A DNA stretch of 41,430 nucleotides from Ornithomonoglobus_A sp034090805 (GTDB lineage: Bacteria; Bacillota; Clostridia; UBA1381), in contig JAXDRV010000081.1 of the NCBI GenBank assembly GCA_034090805.1, positions 1 to 41,430 of the forward strand, in the 5' to 3' direction. The notes under the pieces are model-generated. The model was not told the origin of the DNA and made no database searches. It saw only the letters and a list, made by a program, of their open reading frames with translations. This document shows positions 15,552 to 22,170 of the stretch, piece after piece. The position numbers and the translations under genes are program-made. Each line of letters opens with the position of its first letter. The stretch's first letter is position 1.

Positions 15552-16385
15552 TTATTTGTCGTTTCTGCGCTTTACGATAAACTTGTTTGTCTTGTTCTTT
15601 TTCTTTCTGGTCTTAAGTCCGAGAGCAGGCTTACCCCAAGGTGTAACCGGTGCGGGTCTGCCTATCGGTGACTTACCTTCACCACCGCCGTGCGGGTGGT
15701 CGTTCGGGTTCATAACAACGCCTCGAACAGTCGGTCTCCAACCCATGTGACGCTTTCTTCCGGCTTTACCTATTGAGATGTTTTCGTGCTGCTGGTTACC
15801 TACGATACCGATCGTAGCCTTGCAGTCAAGACGAACCATTCTAACCTCGCCCGACGGAAGTCTTACCTGTGCGTAATCGCCTTCCTTAGCCATCAGCTGT
15901 GCGCTGTTGCCTGCGGAACGAACGAGCTGACCGCCTCTTCCGGGATAAAGCTCAATGTTGTGGATAAGCGTACCTACGGGGATGTCCTTGATGAACAATG
16001 CGTTGCCCGGCTTTATGTCTGCGCCTGTACCCGATACTACAACGTCGCCGTCCGTAAGACCGAGAGGAGCGATTATATATGCCTTTGTTCCGTCCTCGTA
16101 CTGAATAAGAGCGATGTTTGCCGATCTGTTCGGATCGTACTCGATACCGATAACCGTTGCCGGCATTCCGTCCTTATTTCTCTTGAAATCTATTATTCTG
16201 TACTTTCTTCTATTGCCGCCGCCTCTATGACGTACCGTTATTCTTCCGTAAGAGTTTCTTCCTGCGTGCTTATCTTTCTTTGCAAGCAGCGAACGCTCCG
16301 GCGTTGACTTTGTGATTTCCGCAAAGTCGGAAACCGTCATAAATCTTCTGGCAGGCGAAGTCGGATTATACTTTTTTATAGCCAT
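15552..16385 (-). CDS. rplB: 50S ribosomal protein L2
   Basis: The 277-residue product has GRNSYGRITVRHRGGGNRRK near residues 42-62, the OB and SH3-like core (GTLIHNIELYPGRGGQLVRS), and the conserved VRGVVMNPNDHPHGGGEG loop with the His implicated in peptidyl-transferase function. L2 is needed for subunit association. Order rplW-rplB-rpsS is standard. Confidence 0.98.
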   Translation of the reverse strand: MAIKKYNPTSPARRFMTVSDFAEITKSTPERSLLAKKDKHAGRNSYGRITVRHRGGGNRRKYRIIDFKRNKDGMPATVIGIEYDPNRSANIALIQYEDGTKAYIIAPLGLTDGDVVVSGTGADIKPGNALFIKDIPVGTLIHNIELYPGRGGQLVRSAGNSAQLMAKEGDYAQVRLPSGEVRMVRLDCKATIGIVGNQQHENISIGKAGRKRHMGWRPTVRGVVMNPNDHPHGGGEGKSPIGRPAPVTPWGKPALGLKTRKKKNKTNKFIVKRRNDK

Positions 16386-16422
16386 GATCCTGTTTCTCCT
16401 TTACTCAAATATCCGTTCCCGA

Positions 16423-16725
16423 TTAAACCTCGAAGAACTCGATTGTCCTGCTGTCTGCTGTAAGAGTTACGACAGCCTTTTTCCATGAAGGTCTTCTGCC
16501 TTCAAATCTGCCCATTCTCTTTACCTTACCGATAACGTTCATTGTGTTGACCTTTGCAACCTTTACGCCGAACGCCTCTTCAACAGCCTTCTTTATTTCT
16601 ATCTTATTTGCCGACTGGGGTACTTCAAAGGTATACTTTTTAATTTCGTTACCCTGCTTGTCATAGCAAGCCTCCATCGATCTTTCGGTGATGATGGGGC
16701 GTCTTAATAAATCGTATGAATTCAT
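16423..16725 (-). CDS. rplW: 50S ribosomal protein L23
   Basis: The 100-residue product has YDLLRRPIITERSMEA, IEIKKAVEEAFGVKV and the C-terminal RRPSWKKAVVTL block of L23. L23 is the tunnel-exit dock for trigger factor, SRP and SecYEG. Its start overlaps the rplD stop by one base, so translation is coupled. Confidence 0.98.
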   Translation of the reverse strand: MNSYDLLRRPIITERSMEACYDKQGNEIKKYTFEVPQSANKIEIKKAVEEAFGVKVAKVNTMNVIGKVKRMGRFEGRRPSWKKAVVTLTADSRTIEFFEV

Positions 16726-17345
16726 TATGCAAGCACCTCCTCAATCTTTGCAACGGCGTCCTTTGACACGATGAAAGCGTCGTGCTTTAAAACGTCGTAT
16801 GTGTTAAGCGTACCTACGTGAGTAGGAGTAACATTCTTTATATTTCTTGCCGACTTATAAACCTTTTCGTCAGCCTCTGCCGTTACGATAAGAGCCTTCG
16901 ACACCTCAAGTCCCTTAAGAAGAGCAACTATCTTCGATGTCTTTATCTCATCTACTTCCAATCCGTCTACAACGAATACCTTGTAATCGGCATACTTTGC
17001 CGAAAGAGCCGACTTAAGCGCAATTCTCTTTACCTTTTTGTTTACGCTGAATCTGTAGCTTCTCGGCTTGGGACCCAAAGCTACGCCGCCGCCTGTCCAC
17101 TGAGGAGCTCTGATGCTTCCCTGTCTTGCACGGCCCGTACCTTTTTGTCTCCAGGGCTTTGCGCCGCCGCCGCGTACTTCCGTACGTGTCTTTGTGCTCT
17201 GTGTGCCCTGTCTTTGGTTTGCAAGATAATTAACAACTACCTGATGCAATACCGATTTATTCACTTCAGCCGCAAAAACCGCATCGGAAACCTCCATAGA
17301 ACCGGTCTGTACGCCTTCCATGTTATATAAAGCAACTTTAGCCAT
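16725..17345 (-). CDS. rplD: 50S ribosomal protein L4
   Basis: ATG 17345 with AGGAGG 9 bases upstream gives 206 residues beginning MAKVALYNMEGVQTGSMEVS. The long tunnel-lining loop contains EVRGGGAKPWRQKGTGRARQ and GSIRAPQWTGGG. L4 is also the repressor of the S10 operon in enterobacteria, acting on the leader; the leader here also has a terminator, but whether L4 acts on it is unknown. Confidence 0.98.
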   Translation of the reverse strand: MAKVALYNMEGVQTGSMEVSDAVFAAEVNKSVLHQVVVNYLANQRQGTQSTKTRTEVRGGGAKPWRQKGTGRARQGSIRAPQWTGGGVALGPKPRSYRFSVNKKVKRIALKSALSAKYADYKVFVVDGLEVDEIKTSKIVALLKGLEVSKALIVTAEADEKVYKSARNIKNVTPTHVGTLNTYDVLKHDAFIVSKDAVAKIEEVLA

Positions 17346-17375
17346 TATATATTTCCTCCTTTCCAATAACCTTGA

Positions 17376-18002
17376 TTACGCCTTAACGCTGTTTCTTATT
17401 GTTACAAGTCCGCCCTTTGCTCCGGGAACTGCGCCCTTAACAAGAATCAGGTTCTGCTCAGCGTCAACCTTTACTACTTCAAGGTTTTGGATTGTAACCT
17501 TTTGAACACCCATGTGTCCGGGAAGTACCTTACCCTTCAAAACTCGTCCGGGATTCGAGCACATACCCATTGAACCGGAAACTCTCTTACTCTTTGAACC
17601 GTGGGTCATGGGACCTCTGTGCAAGCCGTGCTTCATAGGACCTGCAAAGCCCTTGCCCTTTGAGATACCGCTAACATCGATCTTATCTCCGGCTGCGAAA
17701 ACGTCAGCTTTGATCTCATCGCCTACATTGAGTGATGAGCAGTCAGCCAGTCTGAACTCTCTGACGTACTTTTTGTTGGCAGTGTTTGCCTTTGCGAAAT
17801 GACCCTTCTGAGGCTTGTTGAGAGCCTTTTCCTTAACGTCACCGAAGCCTACCTGTATAGCCTCGTAGCCGTCTGTTTCAACAGTCTTTTTCTGTGTGAC
17901 AACGCACGGACCTGCAACTATTACGGTTACGGGAATTACTGCGCCGCCTTCGGCAAAGATCTGGGTCATACCGATCTTTGTACCCAAAATTGCTTTTTCC
18001 AT
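17376..18002 (-). CDS. rplC: 50S ribosomal protein L3
   Basis: ATG 18002 with GGAGG 7 bases upstream gives 208 residues starting MEKAILGTKIGMTQIFAEGG. The central finger has GISKGKGFAGPMKHG..GPMTHGSKSKR and the C-terminal barrel contains GMCSNPGRVLKGKVLPGHMG. A longer in-frame start at 18065 lacks a ribosome-binding site. L3 is an early 50S assembly protein near the peptidyl-transferase centre. A 137-base spacer separates it from rpsJ. Confidence 0.98.
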   Translation of the reverse strand: MEKAILGTKIGMTQIFAEGGAVIPVTVIVAGPCVVTQKKTVETDGYEAIQVGFGDVKEKALNKPQKGHFAKANTANKKYVREFRLADCSSLNVGDEIKADVFAAGDKIDVSGISKGKGFAGPMKHGLHRGPMTHGSKSKRVSGSMGMCSNPGRVLKGKVLPGHMGVQKVTIQNLEVVKVDAEQNLILVKGAVPGAKGGLVTIRNSVKA

Positions 18003-18139
18003 TACTTTTCCTCCTTGTTCAGTTATTGGTTTCCGTAAAAGCACCGGAAACTTGACCTGCATCATAACCGCCGCCTCACGGCGAATGGCTACTGCACTTT
18101 GCCCGCATTATGCGGAAAATATCGAAATAAGGTTAAGCC

Positions 18140-18454
18140 TTACTTCTGGATAACATCGATCTCAACGCCTGCCGGTAAGTCGAGCTTTATAAGCGACTCC
18201 ATCGTCTTTGCGCCGGGAACGACGATATCTATCAATCTTTTGTGAGTTCTTCTTTCGAACTGCTCACGCGAATCCTTGTACTTATGAACCGCTCTGAGGA
18301 TTGTGATGATTTCCTTATCTGTCGGAAGAGGAATAGGTCCCGATACCTTAGCACCCGTTCTCTTTGCGATCTCCACGATCTTTTCAGCCGACTGATCCAA
18401 TACCACATGGTCATAAGCCTTAAGCTTGATTCTGATTTTCTGATTTGCTGCCAT
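18140..18454 (-). CDS. rpsJ: 30S ribosomal protein S10 (NusE)
   Basis: The 104-residue product contains RIKLKAYDHVVLDQSAEKIV, GPIPLPTDKEIITILR and HKRLIDIVVPG, the S10/NusE signature. It is the first gene of the long ribosomal cluster. As NusE it partners NusB (33958-34371) in antitermination. GGAGGG lies before the ATG. The preceding leader of about 350 bases carries an internal intrinsic terminator. Confidence 0.98.
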   Translation of the reverse strand: MAANQKIRIKLKAYDHVVLDQSAEKIVEIAKRTGAKVSGPIPLPTDKEIITILRAVHKYKDSREQFERRTHKRLIDIVVPGAKTMESLIKLDLPAGVEIDVIQK

Positions 18455-18583
18455 GTTTTTCCCTCCTTAAAATTTCTTTTTCGTTGTTTACCGCTGCACC
18501 GCACCCGAAGGCTCGGCACCGCTTATGCACGACAGCTCAATGAAAATTGCACACACTGCCGGGTGTTTCGCGCACACCCATTT

Positions 18584-18617
18584 AAAAAGCTCAAACCTTA
18601 TTTATCAAGATTTGAGC
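18584..18617 (-). terminator. Intrinsic terminator inside the S10 leader (candidate attenuator)
   Basis: On the minus strand an 11-bp stem (arms 18617-18607 and 18599-18589, one G-T pair) closes a 7-base loop and is followed at once by TTTTT (18588-18584). It lies about 130 bases upstream of rpsJ, in the path of transcription from the operon promoter, so it must be read through for the ribosomal genes to be made. Confidence 0.72.
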
Positions 18618-18743
18618 GTATAAGTCAATTTTCGCCGCAAAAATCCCCCAACCCACGCCGCTCCGGTAAGAGCGCCGAGTCAAAAGCAGGGATTCATCTG
18701 TAGCGTGACTGCCGCCCGGTTTCTTGAATCGGACATTCTCCAC
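18591..18743 (-). other. Candidate leader reading frame overlapping the S10 attenuator
   Basis: A 51-codon frame begins with GTG at 18743 and ends with TGA at 18591-18593, inside the right arm of the terminator. Its product would begin VENVRFKKPGGSHATDESLL and end YAQILINKV. The nearest AGGAGG is about 14 bases upstream, longer than ideal, so translation is unproved. A ribosome at its end would cover the terminator stem. It may instead be a chance frame within a structured RNA. Confidence 0.3.
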
Positions 18744-18809
18744 GGAAAAACCGGCAGCCTCCTGCCGCAACCTCCCGCTTCATCGTTTGCCAAGTGTCAC
18801 AACACTAAT

Positions 18810-18838
18810 ATTATACATGATTTTTCCCGTTTTTGCAA
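18810..18838 (-). promoter_or_regulatory. S10 operon promoter with AT-rich upstream element
   Basis: On the minus strand TTGCAA (18838-18833) is followed after 17 bases by TATAAT (18815-18810). Immediately upstream is a very AT-rich tract (about 18840-18900), suited to alpha-CTD binding as an UP element, expected for a ribosomal promoter. The same AT-rich tract contains an AAAATTAC/GTAATTTT hairpin that may help end the SDR transcript. Confidence 0.7.
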
Positions 18839-18921
18839 GCTTTTTCTTAAAAAATGATTAAATTTTATTTAACAAAATTACAGAATTTTTAACGTAATTT
18901 TTGTGCATTATGCAATAAATA

Positions 18922-19623
18922 TTAAATACCGATAAATCCCCCGTCACAGGTCAGAACCTGCCCGGTGATAAAATTCGCACCGTCCGAGCATAAAAACTCC
19001 GCCGCAGCGGCAACCTCAGCCGGCGTTCCGAGCCGACCGAGCGGCGTTTCGGCGGCAAGCTCCTCCTTTTCCTCCGCAGCGAGGTGTGCGTTCATATCGG
19101 TATCGATAACTCCGGGTGCGATGCAGTTGACGTTCACCCCGGAGGGTCCAAGCTCCTTTGCAAGCGCACGTGTAAAGCCTATCACCGCCGCCTTTGACGC
19201 ACTGTAATGCACCTCGCAGCTTGCGCCGGTTATGCCCCACATCGAGGATATGTTCACGATTTTGCCGGATTTGTTGTGAACAAAATCTCCGTAAAACGCA
19301 CGAACGGTCAGGAACATATCACGGATGTTTACCGAAAACATATTGTCCCAATCCTCGTCCGTAATATCACACAGAAGCTTTTGCTGTGCTATTCCGGCAT
19401 TGTTTATAAGCACATCAACCGCGCCGAACTTCTCCGCAGTGCGCTTAAGCAGATTAATATCTCCGCCCCTTATGGGTATTGCGCCCGTTTCGGCGGCAAG
19501 CTCAAGGGCGTTGCTTTCGCTTTTTAAATAGGTAAAAATCACTCTGTCGCCGAGAGCCGCAAACCGCTTTACGCACTCACGTCCTATGCCTCGGCTGCCG
19601 CCCGTTATAATTACGTTTCTCAT
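18922..19623 (-). CDS. Short-chain dehydrogenase/reductase, FabG-like
   Basis: Start ATG 19623 with GGAG 5 bases upstream gives 233 residues. The Rossmann signature TGGSRGIG is near residues 7-14, NNAG near 80, the catalytic Ser in NISSMWG, and YSASK near 145 gives the catalytic Tyr and Lys. The C-terminus CSDGANFITGQVLTCDGG is typical of FabG and related 3-oxoacyl or sugar alcohol reductases. It follows the ZIP transporter after 13 bases, with no fatty-acid genes nearby, so the fatty-acid role is uncertain; 'SDR oxidoreductase' is the safe name. Confidence 0.93.
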   Translation of the reverse strand: MRNVIITGGSRGIGRECVKRFAALGDRVIFTYLKSESNALELAAETGAIPIRGGDINLLKRTAEKFGAVDVLINNAGIAQQKLLCDITDEDWDNMFSVNIRDMFLTVRAFYGDFVHNKSGKIVNISSMWGITGASCEVHYSASKAAVIGFTRALAKELGPSGVNVNCIAPGVIDTDMNAHLAAEEKEELAAETPLGRLGTPAEVAAAAEFLCSDGANFITGQVLTCDGGFIGI

Positions 19624-19636
19624 AAAATCTCCTATC

Positions 19637-20425
19637 TTATCCGAGAGCCACGTCAAGTATCATCATCACCGCAAAACCCGCCGCAAACATGAGCGTACCC
19701 ATGTTTGAGTGGCTGCCGGACGACATTTCGGGAATAAGCTCCTCAACCACCACGTAAATCATCGCACCGGCGGCAAAGCTGAGAAAATACGGCAGTGCCG
19801 GAAGCACAAACCCGGCTGCGATAATCGTCAGCGCCGCTCCTATCGGCTCAACAATCCCCGATAAGACCCCGTAGGCAAACGCTTTTGATTTTTTCATCCC
19901 CTCGGCTCTTAAGGGCATTGATATTATCGCACCCTCAGGGAAATTCTGTACGGCAATTCCTATCGAAAGCGCAAGAGCACCGGCAAGCGTTACGGGCGCA
20001 CTGCCGGATATGCTGCCGGCGTATACGACACCCACCGCCATGCCCTCAGGCAGATTGTGGAGCGCAACGGCAAGCACAAGCATTGTGGTCTTTTTAAGAT
20101 TGCTTGCCGGCCCTTCTGCGGCAGTGCTGTACATATGCAAATGCGGAATTATATGATCCATAAGCAGCAAAAACAAAATCCCTATCGCAAAACCCGCAAC
20201 CGCCGGAATAAAAGACAGCCTGCCCATGCTCTCGCTCTGCTCCATCGCCGGAATAAGCAGACTCCATACGGACGCCGCCGTCATAACACCTGCGGCAAAG
20301 CCGGTAAGCGCACGCTGCAAGGTATCGTGCATTTCGGTTTTTTTCATAAACAGCACACAAGCCGCACCGAGCGACGTACCGATAAACGGAATAAAAATAA
20401 CCTTTAATACATCTGCAATGTTCAT
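19637..20425 (-). CDS. ZIP family divalent metal transporter
   Basis: ATG 20425 gives 262 residues and about eight membrane helices. The two metal-binding helices carry HNLPEGMAVG (near residue 133) and QNFPEGA (near 170), and a later helix has EE in VVVEELIPEM. A His-containing loop (DHIIPHLHMY) lies in the variable region. ZIP proteins move zinc, iron or manganese into the cytoplasm. The metal cannot be told. A strong promoter at 20456-20484 drives it together with the downstream SDR gene. Confidence 0.95.
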   Translation of the reverse strand: MNIADVLKVIFIPFIGTSLGAACVLFMKKTEMHDTLQRALTGFAAGVMTAASVWSLLIPAMEQSESMGRLSFIPAVAGFAIGILFLLLMDHIIPHLHMYSTAAEGPASNLKKTTMLVLAVALHNLPEGMAVGVVYAGSISGSAPVTLAGALALSIGIAVQNFPEGAIISMPLRAEGMKKSKAFAYGVLSGIVEPIGAALTIIAAGFVLPALPYFLSFAAGAMIYVVVEELIPEMSSGSHSNMGTLMFAAGFAVMMILDVALG

Positions 20426-20455
20426 ATGTATATCACCGTTCCTTTCTTTTGTTAC

Positions 20456-20484
20456 AGTATACCATAAAACAGGTCTGTTGTCAA
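20456..20484 (-). promoter_or_regulatory. Sigma-A promoter with extended -10 for the ZIP-SDR operon
   Basis: TTGACA (20484-20479), 17-base spacer and TATACT (20461-20456) on the minus strand, with TGG just before the -10 box (extended -10). Transcription would start about 20 bases before the ZIP ribosome-binding site. No operator for a metal regulator was recognised. Confidence 0.8.
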
Positions 20485-20496
20485 AGGTACAAAATA

Positions 20497-20544
20497 AAAA
20501 AGCTTTTGACAAAGCTGCGCCTTTGGCGCAAGGTGAGCTTTTTT
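20497..20544. terminator. Hairpin with T-runs on both strands
   Basis: GCGCC and GGCGC pair around TTT near 20519-20531, inside an outer stem formed by AAAAAGCTTT-like and AGCTTTTTT arms. T-runs flank it on both strands. It lies between ridA and the ZIP promoter, downstream of two further hairpins, and probably backs up termination of the ridA transcript. Confidence 0.55.
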
Positions 20545-20545
20545 G

Positions 20546-20575
20546 CTATTAGGAAATTAAAAAATTTCCTAATAG
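20546..20575. repeat. Perfect 13-bp palindrome
   Basis: CTATTAGGAAATT at 20546-20558 is matched by its exact complement at 20563-20575 around AAAA. With an internal loop the stem can extend into flanking CTTTTT and AAAAAG. It lacks a clear T-run directly after the stem, so it is not an ordinary terminator. Confidence 0.7.
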
Positions 20576-20577
20576 AT

Positions 20578-20608
20578 AAAAAGAAGCGGTATGCGCCGCT
20601 TCTTTTTT
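20578..20608. terminator. Intrinsic terminator after ridA
   Basis: AAGAAGCGG (20581-20589) pairs with CCGCTTCTT (20596-20604) around a 6-base loop, with T-runs on both strands. It starts two bases beyond the ridA stop and would end the ridA transcript. Confidence 0.82.
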
Positions 20609-20610
20609 AA

Positions 20611-20985
20611 TTACTTTATTTCAACTATGGTTTCCACCTCAAGAAGTACGTCCTTGGGAAGTCTTGCTACCTCGACACAGCTCCTTGCGGGGAACGGCTC
20701 GGTGAAGTATTTTGCGTAAATTTCGTTTATCTTTGCAAAGTCGTTCATATCCTTAATAAATACGACAGTCTTTACAACGTCATCCATTGACGCTCCCGAA
20801 GCCTCGATAAGATTTTTCACGTTTGTGAGTGCCTGCTCCGCCTGAGCCTCGACTCCCTCAGGGATTTCTCCCGTTGCGGGATTGATGGGTATCTGTCCCG
20901 ATGTAAAGAGCAGATTTCCTGTTCTTATCGCCTGTGAATAAGGCCCGATAGCCGCCGGAGCGTTTGTTGTTTTAATTTCCTGCAT
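20611..20985 (-). CDS. ridA: RidA family enamine/imine deaminase
   Basis: The 124-residue product starts MQEIKTTNAPAAIGPYSQAI and has the RidA signature PFPARSCVEVARLPKDVLLE with the catalytic Arg near residue 102. RidA hydrolyses reactive 2-aminoacrylate and related enamines made by PLP enzymes, protecting them from damage. Length is normal for the trimeric family. AAAGGA precedes the start. It is 27 bases after a zinc-ribbon membrane protein gene, apparently in one operon, with no obvious functional link. Confidence 0.95.
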   Translation of the reverse strand: MQEIKTTNAPAAIGPYSQAIRTGNLLFTSGQIPINPATGEIPEGVEAQAEQALTNVKNLIEASGASMDDVVKTVVFIKDMNDFAKINEIYAKYFTEPFPARSCVEVARLPKDVLLEVETIVEIK

Positions 20986-21012
20986 AATGCAACATCCTTT
21001 CTTTTATTGTGA

Positions 21013-21912
21013 TTATATCAGGGAGATCCTGATTAAATAGCATATTACCGATACGAACACAAAGCAGCCGAGCATCATTGCGTACATGACCCGCCCCGGC
21101 GAAAGTGAGATCCATTCGCTTCGCAGAGCCTCATATGTCAGCACAAGCATACCTATAAGTCCGCATACCACAAGTATCGCAAGCGTGGTTGACGAAATCA
21201 TTCCGAACACGATACCGATCACGCTTGTAATCGCCGGCGGAATAAACGTAAGCGACAGCCTCGGAGAAAATTCTCTGAATGTGGTGCGCTGTCTGAACAA
21301 AAATCTGTTTATCAGCCAGAAAATTCCACTGTAAATGCAAAATACAAGCATACCGCCCAAAAAGCCGCTTACCATACTCAGGAATATATACAACAGGTTT
21401 GAGTAGCTTTGCATAGGGTGCAGCGTAAGCAGCGACAGCATCAGACGGAACGGCGAACGTATGGCTCCCGTTCTCAGAAAATACAGACAGGCATTCACAA
21501 CCGCTCCCGACAGTCCCGAAAGCGTCAAAGCCGTACCTATATTTATATATCCCGGATTTGATACAGTATCCACAGGCGACATAGTCAGCCGCACAAACAA
21601 CTCCCGCAGTCCGCTCCAAAAGCCTCTCGCCGATGCTCCCGAACGATACGCGTTTCGCCTTGCGCTTGATTTTGCCTTATGCTTATCCCACGCTCTTTTG
21701 AACCGATTGTCACGCTTTGTATAGCCGGTTTGGTAGGTGGTGCGATTTTGATGATTTTTATTATATTCGCTGCGGCTTTCAAATGCGGAGTTTTCCTCGG
21801 CGGTGCTTTTGCCGTTGGAGGCATTTTTCGCATTTCGTCTTGCGACCGCCCCGGCGCAGCTGCACTGCTCGTCAGGCTCAAGCTCTCTGCCGCAGTATAT
21901 ACATGATCTCAT
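21013..21912 (-). CDS. Zinc-ribbon, Yip1-like multi-spanning membrane protein
   Basis: Start at ATG 21912 (AAAGG 10 bases upstream) gives 299 residues; a GTG at 21972 would extend it but lacks a good site. The N-terminus RSCIYCGRELEPDEQCSC has a CxxC followed by a CxC, a small zinc ribbon. A polar, basic, low-complexity stretch follows (about residues 25-95), then five or so hydrophobic segments from residue 120 to the end, in a layout like bacterial Yip1-domain proteins. Function is unknown; such proteins are often near envelope genes. Its own promoter lies at 21991-22019. Confidence 0.75.
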   Translation of the reverse strand: MRSCIYCGRELEPDEQCSCAGAVARRNAKNASNGKSTAEENSAFESRSEYNKNHQNRTTYQTGYTKRDNRFKRAWDKHKAKSSARRNAYRSGASARGFWSGLRELFVRLTMSPVDTVSNPGYINIGTALTLSGLSGAVVNACLYFLRTGAIRSPFRLMLSLLTLHPMQSYSNLLYIFLSMVSGFLGGMLVFCIYSGIFWLINRFLFRQRTTFREFSPRLSLTFIPPAITSVIGIVFGMISSTTLAILVVCGLIGMLVLTYEALRSEWISLSPGRVMYAMMLGCFVFVSVICYLIRISLI

Positions 21913-21990
21913 AGAATCATAGCCTTTCTCCCACAAGCAGTCAAACGCCGCACCCGTGGGCAGATACGGCACATAATCTTTGATAATATA

Positions 21991-22019
21991 ATTTTATACT
22001 CTGCACGGTCAATTGTCAA
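21991..22019 (-). promoter_or_regulatory. Sigma-A promoter for the membrane protein-ridA operon
   Basis: TTGACA (22019-22014), 17-base spacer, TAAAAT (21996-21991) on the minus strand, one base from consensus in the -10 box. Start would be near 21984, about 70 bases upstream of the ATG. Confidence 0.7.
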
Positions 22020-22121
22020 TAGCATAGGTGTTAATATTTTGTGAATTATTTTAAAATTACCACCGCTTTTCGCTTTTTGTTCCTATTCGGCAGATAATCG
22101 CATTAAATAAAGCGAATAACC

Positions 22122-22147
22122 AAAAGGCAGGAGCACGCTCCTGCCTC
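22122..22147 (-). terminator. Intrinsic terminator after the SLH amidase gene
   Basis: GGCAGGAG (22126-22133) pairs with CTCCTGCC (22138-22145) around CACG; on the minus strand TTTT follows directly. It ends the amidase transcript before the next promoter. Confidence 0.85.
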
Positions 22148-22170
22148 TTATATATAGGAACAAAGGCTTT

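Larger units (their letters stand above)
18455..18803 (-). promoter_or_regulatory. Long structured 5' leader of the S10 operon
   Basis: About 350 bases lie between the predicted transcription start (near 18803) and rpsJ. Read on the minus strand, the leader holds a hairpin CGGCAG-GAGG-CTGCCG (18767-18752). A stem CCGGTTT/AAACCGG (18754-18748 with 18722-18716) competes with that hairpin at three bases. Then come the terminator at 18617-18584 and a hairpin GGGTGT/ACACCC near 18579-18560. There are also several purine-rich GGAGG sites far from rpsJ. I do not recognise a known riboswitch class. Control by a ribosomal protein or by leader translation is inferred. Confidence 0.6.

Noticed and set aside
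18003..18139. Possible further copy of the dispersed repeat (GCCGCC and CATAA words near 18063-18090) between rplC and rpsJ
   Set aside because: Only short GC-rich words match; too weak to call without an alignment.
18455..18800. Known riboswitch or ribosomal leader family in the S10 leader
   Set aside because: I looked for FMN, TPP, cobalamin and ykkC-type sequence signatures and found none; called only as an unassigned structured leader.
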